64,000 bases of DNA from Methanosarcina barkeri str. Wiesmoor (GTDB lineage Archaea; Halobacteriota; Methanosarcinia; Methanosarcinales; Methanosarcinaceae): NCBI RefSeq assembly GCF_000969985.1, contig NZ_CP009526.1:4526001-4590000 (forward strand), in the 5' to 3' direction. The notes beneath the pieces are model-generated. The model made no database searches. It was not told the DNA's origin and was given only the letters and a program-made list of their open reading frames with translations. Below are positions 56,705-64,000 of this stretch, piece after piece. A program made the position numbers and the translations under genes. The number at the start of each line of letters is the position of its first letter. Within the stretch, counting starts at the first letter, position 1.

Positions 56705-57711
56705 GAGAAGTTACTCCAGAAGTTATTAGTCTGTTATTATTAATAATTGAAAGCTCGGATATTGAAAGCTCAGTAATATTGAAAGCTTAGTAGTATTAAA
56801 AGTTCAGTAATATTAAAGCTAAGTAATATTAAAGCTAAGTAATATTAAAGCCCAGTAATATTAAAGCTCAGTAATATTGAAAGTTAGGGATCGTAAAAGT
56901 ATTTTTGAATGAAATCTAGCTTTGAATAGAATCTAGCTTATTGAACTACAAATACAGGAATAAGGTAGTTCCATATTCTGAATTGAGTAATCTCTAAGCA
57001 ACCAAGCAAGATTTCACACGAATAAACTTTACTTAGTAAGAGAGATTCATATTTAGTATTAATAAACTAAATTCTTGATAAGCCGGATTTTGAGATTATT
57101 CCTTAATATTTTTTAAATTTTTAGTAGATAGGTTTTACTGCATTTAGCTTTTTTGAATTGTTACTCAATAGAACTATTTAAGCCGAAAAATAATGAGCCA
57201 GTAGTACGAGATATTAGTTACGAGATATTAGTTCGAACTAGTAATAAGAATTAGTTTGCATTTCGAGCTAGTAATAAGAATTAGTTTGAAAAATAACAAT
57301 CACTGATGAACTGTAACAGATAAAAAGAATAACATTAGATTTATTTATAAGGATTTGAGCAATAATTACATAAAAACAATTAAGAAGAATAAATTAAGAA
57401 GGATAATTTAGAAAAAAAATAACTCTATCGAAATCCTGTGGTTTATAGCGTCTAAACCAATTTAACTGTAGTTTCAGATATACATCTATACATTTAACTT
57501 AATTATAATCCTTTCAATTACAGGAAATAACGACGAGCTGGAAAGAGCGAAATTCATATCTTTAGTTATGAAATAGTCCACTTAACCACACCCCTGATGG
57601 GAGTTTTCGCTCAAGCCTTTTTTGAAAAAGCTTGCAGTCAAACCTATTTAAAAAAAGCTTTCAGGCAAGCCATTTCACAAAAATTTGGGGACTTGGGTGG
57701 GAGAAAAAAGT
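56705..57711. other. AT-rich repeat-bearing region upstream of cdc6 (candidate origin)
   Basis: About 1 kb without a gene, strongly AT-rich, with the 16-nt repeat array at 56751-56886 and duplicated motifs (ACTAGTAATAAGAATTAGTTTG twice near 57236-57290, seen as AGTAATAAGAATTAGTTTG). The position beside an Orc1/Cdc6 gene fits archaeal origins. I find no classic ORB sequence (a G-rich box plus TTCCAGTGGA-like core), so the call is tentative. Confidence 0.35.
56751..56886. repeat. 16-nt tandem repeat upstream of cdc6
   Basis: AGTAATATTAAAGCTA-type units at 56806, 56822, 56838, 56854 and 56870 (16-nt step), preceded by longer-spaced ancestors (ATTGAAAGCTCAGTAATATT) from 56751. Confidence 0.85.
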
Positions 57712-60459
57712 ATGGAAATAGAATCAAAATTTCTGGTAATGGAAGAAACGGATTTTCAGGCCCTTGAAAACCTTTCAAAACTTGCTTCATACTCTCTTTC
57801 GGAAGCTAAAATCCAGTTAAATGAAGATATTTTCTTTGATACTGAGAACCGGGCTATTATGGCTTCGGGCTATTACCTGAGGGTCAGGAAATCATCTGGG
57901 GAAGATGGAAGCTGGGTAACCATTAAAAGCCTGGGAGGTTTTGAAGATGGAACTCACAGACGAGAAGAATATGTAAGTTTCCTGCCTGAGGGAATCCCAG
58001 TACTCGCATGTCCTGATTCCCGTATTAGAGACCTTATTTTTGAATTTACGGCAGGACTTGACCTTTTTCCGTTGCTGTCCCTCAAACAGAAAAGGGTAAT
58101 TCGTCAGGTAAAAATGGGAAAAAGGATTATAGCTGAAGCTTACCTGGACCGGGTAAACCTGAAAAATAAAGGCAGGGAAAAGCACTATAATGAATTTGAA
58201 ATTGAGCTTAAAAGCGAAGGAAGCTCGGAAGATCTGGAAACTATCAGGCTTTTCCTGCTCAAGAATTACAACCTGGCAGAAAGCACTTTTTCCAAATTCG
58301 AAAAAGCTTTTCTTTTCATGGAGAACCTTCCTGAAAAAACCTTCCTTAACCTGAGAGAAAGAGCTTTTTGCGCACAGCTTGCAGACCAGAAAAACGTGTA
58401 TGGGAAGCAGGCTCAGATTTTGACGGAACTTGATAAAGGAAAGAGCTGTGAAGATCTTAGCCTACTTCTGAAAGTTCCTCAAACCAAAATAAGAGTCCTG
58501 CGCTCAGAGTTTAAAGAGAAGAGACTTTCTATTTTTCCTTTTACAACCTATAAAGAAAAAGATCCTGAATTCCATATTCAGGCTGGAAAAAATTGTATTT
58601 CAAAAAAGGAAAAGAAAACGTTAGAATTTAAACAATGGAATCCGGAAAGCCTGCTTGAGTATTACGGAGCAAATAAAAATCAGGCCAAAAAAAGCAGGGA
58701 ATACGCTCTTACGCTTTTTGATGGGCTGTCTGTATGCCACAGACTAGGACAGGAAGAGAGAAAACTACTGGGACTTGCAGCCTTCCTGAAGGATACCGGA
58801 AACTCCATTTTTCCTGGCGAGAGCGCACGTATGAGCAGAGAAATTCTTCTGACACATCCTGTAAAAGGACTCAGGCTTCATGAAATATTAATGCTCGCCC
58901 TAGTCATTGAACTTCAGGATCTTTTTGTAAGCCATTACGTAAGCGAAAAAAGCTTAATCCCAACCTTCAAAGGATTCCACACGGGGCTGCCTCCCGGTCT
59001 ACAGAACAAAACCCTGATGCTTGCAGCCATTGTGTCAATTTCAGACCTTTTCACATCCCTCAAAATCCAACCAGGAAAGATAAGGTCGCTTGAAAACATT
59101 CTGGAGATAGAAATAATAGGGGATGTAACTGAAAAAACTGCAAAAAAGTTTGAAGCACAAAGTAAACTCTGGAAATCTCTCTACGGAAAAAAACTCCTGT
59201 TTTCTCAGGCTGCTGAGAAAGAAGAAATCCGAATCTCTGAAGAATTCGAAATAAAGGAAATAAAAACAAAAGAATCTGAAATAAAGGAAACAGAAACAAA
59301 AGAAACAGAAACAAAAGAAACAGAAACAAAAGAAACAGAAACAAAGGAAACAAAAACAAAGAAACGGGTCGGAGAGGAAAAGAAGCCAGAAAAAAAACAG
59401 GTAGAGAAAGAGAAAAAACCAGAAAAAAAACAGGCTTCAAGGGAGAAAAAACCAGAAAAAAAGAAGTGCAGGCCGGATGAAGAGGTAACTGTCAAACCTA
59501 CTGACTCTATGGCACAGCTTGCCTGCAGGATATTTTCCTATCAATTTTCCTGTATGCTTTCTCATGAAGAAGGAACTATAAAAGGGGAGGAAATCGAAGA
59601 ATTACATGATATGCGGGTTGCAGTCCGCAGAATGAGAGCTGCAGCAAAAGTTTTTGAGGCTTATCTTGATTCCGAGCAGCTTGAACCTCATCTCAAAGGG
59701 CTCAGGAAAACGCTTGGATCACTGGGGGAAGTCAGAGACCTGGACGTTTTCCGCGAAACGGCCGAAAAATACCTAAAAACCCTGCCTTTGGGACACGAGA
59801 ATGATCTGGATCCACTTTTTTCAGTGCTTACGGAAGAGCGAGAAAAAGCCAGGAAAAACATGCTTGATTATCTCGACAGTGAAAAATACAGATCTTTCAA
59901 AAGAGACTTTTCAGACACACTTGCCTCTCCCGAAATCCTGATCCTTCCTGCAACTAACAAAAAACATGATGCATTGCCCCATAGAGTAAGAGAAGTGCTT
60001 CCTTCAATCCTCTATGCACGTTTAGCAGATATCAGTGCTTACTCTGAATGGGTGGAAGGTCCTTATCTTTCTGTAGAACGCCTGCACAGGCTCAGGATTG
60101 CAGCCAAGGGAATGCGTTATACCCTTGAGTTCTTTGAGAGCGTACTTGGAGAAGACGCAAAAACCCTGATCAAAGAACTCAAAAACCTTCAGGATCACCT
60201 TGGGAATCTTCACGATGCAGTTATTGCAGTTGACCTCCTGGGTTCTTACTTGAGAACCGGAGAATGGAGTTCTACCGAGAGTGAAAAAGCTTCCGGGGAA
60301 AAAAAATATTCCGAAGGTACAGAAGGAATAGAAGCCTATCTTGAATACAGAGAAGAAGAACTCCAGACTCTGTTCAATGCCTTTCCCGATGCCTGGAAAA
60401 ATATATGTAATGGAAGTTTCAGGGAAAGGATTGAAAACGCAGTGAGAAAACTGTACTAA
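57712..60459 (+). CDS. CYTH-HD-like-CHAD fusion (triphosphate/polyphosphate protein)
   Basis: A 915-residue multidomain protein. Residues 1-200 are a CYTH domain (start MEIESKFL, the ExExK motif; LRVRKS, WVTIKS, EIELKS), a triphosphate tunnel fold hydrolysing inorganic or organic triphosphates. Then follows a degenerate HD-like region similar to the Ppx C-terminal part (ALTLFDGLSVCHRLGQEERKLLGLAAFLKDTG). A Lys/Glu/Thr repeat linker (about 520-590) leads to a CHAD domain (ELHDMRVAVRRMRAAAKVFEAYL, LHRLRIAAKGMRYTLEFFESVLG, LQDHLGNLHDAVIAV), which binds polyphosphate. ATG at 57712 with GGTGGGAG upstream is chosen; a TTG lies nine codons earlier. It converges with the Ppx gene. Confidence 0.92.
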   Translation: MEIESKFLVMEETDFQALENLSKLASYSLSEAKIQLNEDIFFDTENRAIMASGYYLRVRKSSGEDGSWVTIKSLGGFEDGTHRREEYVSFLPEGIPVLACPDSRIRDLIFEFTAGLDLFPLLSLKQKRVIRQVKMGKRIIAEAYLDRVNLKNKGREKHYNEFEIELKSEGSSEDLETIRLFLLKNYNLAESTFSKFEKAFLFMENLPEKTFLNLRERAFCAQLADQKNVYGKQAQILTELDKGKSCEDLSLLLKVPQTKIRVLRSEFKEKRLSIFPFTTYKEKDPEFHIQAGKNCISKKEKKTLEFKQWNPESLLEYYGANKNQAKKSREYALTLFDGLSVCHRLGQEERKLLGLAAFLKDTGNSIFPGESARMSREILLTHPVKGLRLHEILMLALVIELQDLFVSHYVSEKSLIPTFKGFHTGLPPGLQNKTLMLAAIVSISDLFTSLKIQPGKIRSLENILEIEIIGDVTEKTAKKFEAQSKLWKSLYGKKLLFSQAAEKEEIRISEEFEIKEIKTKESEIKETETKETETKETETKETETKETKTKKRVGEEKKPEKKQVEKEKKPEKKQASREKKPEKKKCRPDEEVTVKPTDSMAQLACRIFSYQFSCMLSHEEGTIKGEEIEELHDMRVAVRRMRAAAKVFEAYLDSEQLEPHLKGLRKTLGSLGEVRDLDVFRETAEKYLKTLPLGHENDLDPLFSVLTEEREKARKNMLDYLDSEKYRSFKRDFSDTLASPEILILPATNKKHDALPHRVREVLPSILYARLADISAYSEWVEGPYLSVERLHRLRIAAKGMRYTLEFFESVLGEDAKTLIKELKNLQDHLGNLHDAVIAVDLLGSYLRTGEWSSTESEKASGEKKYSEGTEGIEAYLEYREEELQTLFNAFPDAWKNICNGSFRERIENAVRKLY

Positions 60460-60548
60460 CGTAGTGGGAAAACTGTACCAACGTAGTGAAAAATCTGTAC
60501 TAACATAGTGGGAAAACTGTACTAATGTAGTGAAAAATCTGTGCTAGT
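60439..60548 (+). repeat. 22-nt tandem repeat derived from the CHAD gene end
   Basis: Five 22-nt units (GTAGTGGGAAAACTGTACTA plus AC) start at 60439, 60461, 60483, 60505 and 60527. The first unit is the last codons and stop of the CYTH-CHAD gene, so the array grew by duplicating the gene's 3' end. The gap lies between convergent genes. Confidence 0.9.
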
Positions 60549-60712
60549 GCAGTAAACTACTCAATAAATTTATGTATGGATGAGATTCATGAATAAACTT
60601 ATTTAATAAATATGAACTTTTTAAATAGATTTTAATAAAATTTAAATAAGCTTTCTGAGCAAGTTTTCTTCAGGTTTTTTAAGAACTTATTTTATATTAT
60701 TAAATTGTTAAC

Positions 60713-62362
60713 TTAACTTTTCGAGGACATTTTGACATCTGGAAGTTCCTCAAGCTCAGCATCTCCTTCAAGAACTAAGGGAACTCCAGCATCTTGCTTT
60801 ATAAGAACTTTAGACTGAAGATTGTATCCGAATATTTTCTTGAAGTATTTTTTCTGCTTCTCTACTTCCCAGATTTCAAGCTGGCACTCCCGCTGGGCGT
60901 GCATTTCAAGCACCAGACTATCGGTAGAAGCAATGTAAAACCGGACATGAGAAATAATTCCATTGTGAGAACGATCCAGCCCTTCGGCAATACGGAGCAG
61001 GGCACTGAGAACTTTTATACTTTTGACTACATCTTTATTAAGCCCGACAAGATTGGGATGTTTCTTTTTAGGCGTATTTTTCCTGTGGAAATAGGCAAGA
61101 TTTGCTATTATTTCGATTTCTTCAGGCTGGAAGCCCGGAAGATTGCTCTCCCTTATAAGGTGATAGGCATGGGCCTGATGGGTATCATATGATAGGAATG
61201 TCCCTATGTCGTGCAATGTGGAACCGTATTCAAGAAGTTCCCTTTCTCCTTCTCTGAATTTATAAATTCCAAGAGCCTGAATACTGTCAAAGAGCTCAAG
61301 AGCAAGTCTGGTAACGGTATGAGCATGTTCTTCATCGAAATTGCAGGTAAGCCCAAGCTGCATAATGCTGCGTTTTCTTACCGACATCTGCGTAATCATG
61401 TAGGAGAATTCACTCTTTGAGATATAGTCTACAAGCAGCCCCTCTCGAAGCCCGCGTTTACTTATCCTGATTTCGGAAAGCTCCATCTCTTCCATAAAGG
61501 TCTCAATAATTGCAGCCCCTGCGATAATAATATCTGCTCTTTGCGCATTGATTCCCGGGAATTTGCGCCGCTCTTCGAGGGGTATGGCGCACATTGCCCT
61601 GACTATTTTCTTCAGGTCTTCATACTCCAGTTTCTCAAAACTCTCACGGGCTGTTTTGCGCAGGTAGACAAAAGCGATCCTGGCAAGGTTTTCAATTGTT
61701 CCCGAACTTCCAATTGAACAGCTTATATCGTACTCGGAAAGGTCTTTTATTATATCTGTAATCTTGCGCCGAATATAAGCTTTAATCTGCTCATACTGTT
61801 CCTCGGAAACAGGCCCGGTTTCGTCCGGCAAAAACATATTTGTCAGCCTGACAGCTCCAAGGTTAAAGGAATAAAGGTAATAACATTGGATCTGGTCCCC
61901 TACTGATACTTCAGTGCTCCCGCCTCCGATATCTATGAACAGAGCTTTTGAGTTCCCGAGCCGAAGCCCGCTTGAAACCCCAAGGTAAATGAGGCGAGCT
62001 TCTTCAGTTCCGGAAATCGTACAAACTTCCAGGTTTGCTTCTTTTTTCAACATTTCGAGAAGCTGAACCTTATTGCTTGCATCTCGCGTTGCTGAGGTAG
62101 CCACAGCTATGACCTCTTCTGCCCTGTAGGCTCTGGCAAGTTCCATGAACTTTTTACAGACAACAACTGCGCGTTCTATCGCCTTAGGCTGCAGAATCCT
62201 GTCTATGAATTCCCCATCCCCGAGTCTGACCGTTTCCTTCTGCTTGGTCAGGGGCAGGTAAGACCCATTGGGATTGATCCGGACCAGAAGAAGCCGGATC
62301 GAGTTAGTGCCTATATCGATAAACGCAACAACTCTGCCTTCGGAGATTTTCTCGGGTTCCAT
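60713..62362 (-). CDS. ppx: Exopolyphosphatase / guanosine pentaphosphatase (Ppx/GppA)
   Basis: A 549-residue enzyme of the ASKHA fold that splits orthophosphate from polyphosphate ends (or converts pppGpp to ppGpp). Phosphate-1 loop FIDIGTNSIRLLLV, second loop LFIDIGGGSTEVSVG, EARLIYLGV before it, IGSSGTIENLARI, then a C-terminal HD domain (TLHDIGTFLSYDTHQAHAYHLI) that in other Ppx proteins supports dimerisation or hydrolysis. AGGTGGT seven bases before the ATG at 62362 decides the start; a longer frame begins 27 codons upstream. Archaea do not use (p)ppGpp widely, so polyphosphate is the likely substrate. Confidence 0.94.
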   Translation of the reverse strand: MEPEKISEGRVVAFIDIGTNSIRLLLVRINPNGSYLPLTKQKETVRLGDGEFIDRILQPKAIERAVVVCKKFMELARAYRAEEVIAVATSATRDASNKVQLLEMLKKEANLEVCTISGTEEARLIYLGVSSGLRLGNSKALFIDIGGGSTEVSVGDQIQCYYLYSFNLGAVRLTNMFLPDETGPVSEEQYEQIKAYIRRKITDIIKDLSEYDISCSIGSSGTIENLARIAFVYLRKTARESFEKLEYEDLKKIVRAMCAIPLEERRKFPGINAQRADIIIAGAAIIETFMEEMELSEIRISKRGLREGLLVDYISKSEFSYMITQMSVRKRSIMQLGLTCNFDEEHAHTVTRLALELFDSIQALGIYKFREGERELLEYGSTLHDIGTFLSYDTHQAHAYHLIRESNLPGFQPEEIEIIANLAYFHRKNTPKKKHPNLVGLNKDVVKSIKVLSALLRIAEGLDRSHNGIISHVRFYIASTDSLVLEMHAQRECQLEIWEVEKQKKYFKKIFGYNLQSKVLIKQDAGVPLVLEGDAELEELPDVKMSSKS

Positions 62363-62443
62363 TATTACCACCTGAAAGCCCTGTCTTTCGTTTTTCTCGA
62401 AGGAGTCGAGAAACTCAAAATAAGCTTCGCAATAATAGTTCAT

Positions 62444-62961
62444 ATTTTTATTCTATTTTAGATTATTTGGCAGTGTGCCGAAAGTTTGCAATCGTTATTA
62501 TTTTTATATATATTTTCCCCATAGATGGGATAGTTTGACTATTTATACACTTGATAAAGAAAGAGTATTAAGAGAGATCTTTTTCAGGCTTTTACTGCAT
62601 TTTAGTAATTGGGAAAATTAAGCCGTCGGTTATTGAAAAAACACATATATGTGTAAATTTAAAATGATTTTTGTATTTCGTGACGAAGTAGTAAGCATGA
62701 ACCCCAGTATTCATATAAATTAGATACAATTTAAGTTTATAGACACATTAAGGCTGCAAAAATTTAGTTTTTAGTTTTGTCATAGTTTTGTCATTTTGTT
62801 GTTTTTGGGCAGTGTGTCGGATTTTCATTAAAACCATAAATTTCGAGAAGTTATAATGTAGCAATTCCATGTTGGGAGGTCAATTTTCCCATTGTACGTA
62901 AAAACTTGACTTTAAATTTACAGAAAATTTGCGACACTGCCACGGGAGGAGGACAATTAAA
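62444..62961. other. Divergent promoter region with inverted-repeat elements
   Basis: About 500 bases. GGCAGTGTG(C/T)CG motifs at 62469 and 62808 and the inverted form GCGACACTGCC at 62931-62941 mark one or two non-coding insertion-like elements. No gene is seen. Confidence 0.5.
62808..62941. mobile_element. MITE-like element with GGCAGTGT inverted ends
   Basis: GGCAGTGTGTCGGATTTTC at 62808 and the inverted partner GAAAATTTGCGACACTGCC at 62923-62941 form imperfect ~19-bp terminal repeats around 96 non-coding bases. A third copy of one end is at 62469. The right end lies directly at the ribosome site of the following gene, so the element should contribute to its leader or promoter. No clear target duplication is seen. 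Confidence 0.45.
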
Positions 62962-64000
62962 ATGACAGCTCATTTTTTAAATTCTTTAATTTCTGTATTA
63001 TTGACGATAGTAATAATTCCGGGATTAATACCCTGTATAGTATCTGCTGCAGATGAACAGTTTGCAGATGGCGGAAATTCGACAAATAGTACGCTGACCC
63101 CCAACCTTATATTAGAAGACCTCTCCACTGACCCTGAATCTCCAAAGCCTGATAGCAAAGCCGTTATTAATTCATTTGTTAAGAACGTAGGAAATGAAAC
63201 CTCAGAACCAACGAATATAATATATATAATTGGTGAAACCGAGGAAAAAGAAGAAGTCCCGGCAATAGAGGCTGGATCAGAAAAATTAATTTCCTACACT
63301 TGGACAACTCCTGACACGGAAGAAACAGTAACAATAAAGGCTTCTTTAGAAAACATAGAGAATAGTGAGAAAGAAATTACTGTGAAAATAGTACAGGAGT
63401 CACTTCCGGATCTGATAGTTGAAGACCTGTATCCAGAATCATCAACACAACCCGAAGCCGGAGAAACTTTGAACTTTACCCTGAAAATAAAGAATGTAGG
63501 AGAGGCAACTGCCAATAATAGTACTGCAAAATACAGTAGTGACGGAACTTCAGGAGAAATCTCTATCCCTGAACTTTCAGCAGGGACAAGTACAAGTGCA
63601 GAATTTTCACTGATTCCTGGAAATGAAGAGAACATGAGTGTAACAGCGGTCGCAGATTCTGGGAATACCATTAGTGAAAGTGATGAAGACAATAATGAAA
63701 TGTCAAAAACCATAAGTGTAAAACGTAAGCTTCCTGACCTGAAAATAGAATCGATTTCCCTGAGCCCTGAAAAACCGCATCCCGGGGAGAATATAACCTT
63801 TACGGCAACAGTGAAGAATAATGGTTCTGCAGCTGCAGAGAACAGCGAAATTAAGTATGATATCAAGGGAAACAATGAAAGTTATACGGGAGTTACACCG
63901 CTACCAGCTCTTGCAGCAGGCGAAACCGGAACAGGGACTTTTTTCTGGACTCCTGGAAACGAAGGGCAAATTGAAGTAAAAACAACTGTGGACACGGGAA
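62962..64000 (+). CDS. CARDB-repeat surface protein (partial, C-terminus outside window)
   Basis: The frame starts at ATG 62962 with GGGAGGAGG before it and runs off the window after 346 codons. The N-terminus MTAHFLNSLISVLLTIVIIP and a following PCIVSAADEQ give a signal peptide. Then come repeated ~100-residue CARDB/FN3-like beta domains (PDLIVEDLYPESS...GETLNFTLKIKNVGEATANNSTAKY...; PDLKIESISLSPEKPHPGENITFTATVKNNGSAAAENS). NxS/T sequons are frequent, as expected for a glycosylated exported protein. Such proteins form archaeal cell-surface or adhesion layers; the partner is unknown. No sign of a frameshift. Confidence 0.85.
   Translation, partial: MTAHFLNSLISVLLTIVIIPGLIPCIVSAADEQFADGGNSTNSTLTPNLILEDLSTDPESPKPDSKAVINSFVKNVGNETSEPTNIIYIIGETEEKEEVPAIEAGSEKLISYTWTTPDTEETVTIKASLENIENSEKEITVKIVQESLPDLIVEDLYPESSTQPEAGETLNFTLKIKNVGEATANNSTAKYSSDGTSGEISIPELSAGTSTSAEFSLIPGNEENMSVTAVADSGNTISESDEDNNEMSKTISVKRKLPDLKIESISLSPEKPHPGENITFTATVKNNGSAAAENSEIKYDIKGNNESYTGVTPLPALAAGETGTGTFFWTPGNEGQIEVKTTVDTG

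Noticed and set aside
62970-63875. Minus-strand frames opposite the CARDB gene
   Set aside because: The plus-strand frame has a signal peptide, repeated CARDB domains and a strong ribosome site.

Overview
The window is a chromosomal segment of a methanogenic archaeon of the genus Methanosarcina (order Methanosarcinales). Genus-level evidence: O-phosphoseryl-tRNA(Cys) synthetase, beta-RFAP synthase (tetrahydromethanopterin synthesis), a GPR1/FUN34/YaaH-type acetate carrier, thermosome, FEN1, Hef, Orc1/Cdc6, an archaeal-type glycyl-tRNA synthetase, AGGAGGTGA-type ribosome binding sites, TTTATATA-type promoters, AT-rich DNA and long intergenic gaps. The species cannot be fixed from the window alone.

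Layout. 1-9 kb: end of a histidine kinase, a one-Cys peroxiredoxin, a HExxH protein, a ThiF/MoeB-type E1 enzyme, and a RavA-like MoxR ATPase followed by a ViaA-like VWA protein. 9-27 kb is accessory and gene-poor: an APH-fold kinase, a metallophosphoesterase whose start codon appears to be ATT, a glycosyltransferase, a secreted alkaline phosphatase, a TnpB with unusual insertions, a PHP protein, a pentapeptide-repeat protein, integrase and transposase debris, tRNA-Gln, a FilR1-type regulator, a UbiA prenyltransferase and the acetate carrier. 27-30 kb: phosphoglycerate mutase and beta-RFAP synthase.

29.9-35.6 kb is a metal-homeostasis island, all on the minus strand: two Cys-rich genes, a promoter with two palindromic operators, then cbiM-cbiN-cbiQ-cbiO (nickel/cobalt ECF importer), a His-rich cation diffusion facilitator and a third Cys-rich gene. 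The three Cys-rich proteins share a desulforedoxin-like module with an extra CxxxEGCC insertion. This is the strongest candidate for a little-described system here.

36-40 kb: DGC-domain protein, FEN1, decayed transposase and HI0074-type HEPN genes, and an intact 455-residue protein with a C-terminal HEPN active-site motif (candidate defence gene). 40-64 kb is mostly housekeeping: GlyRS, Hef, a p27-type zinc-ribbon protein, UPF0147, translin-like protein, SepRS plus a DUF169 protein, a serine hydrolase, thermosome, Orc1/Cdc6, then a convergent polyphosphate-related pair (CYTH-HD-CHAD fusion and Ppx/GppA), and the start of a CARDB-repeat surface protein.

A recurring theme is short tandem repeats (10-28 nt units) at gene borders, and three copies of a ~130-bp MITE with 3-bp target duplications.
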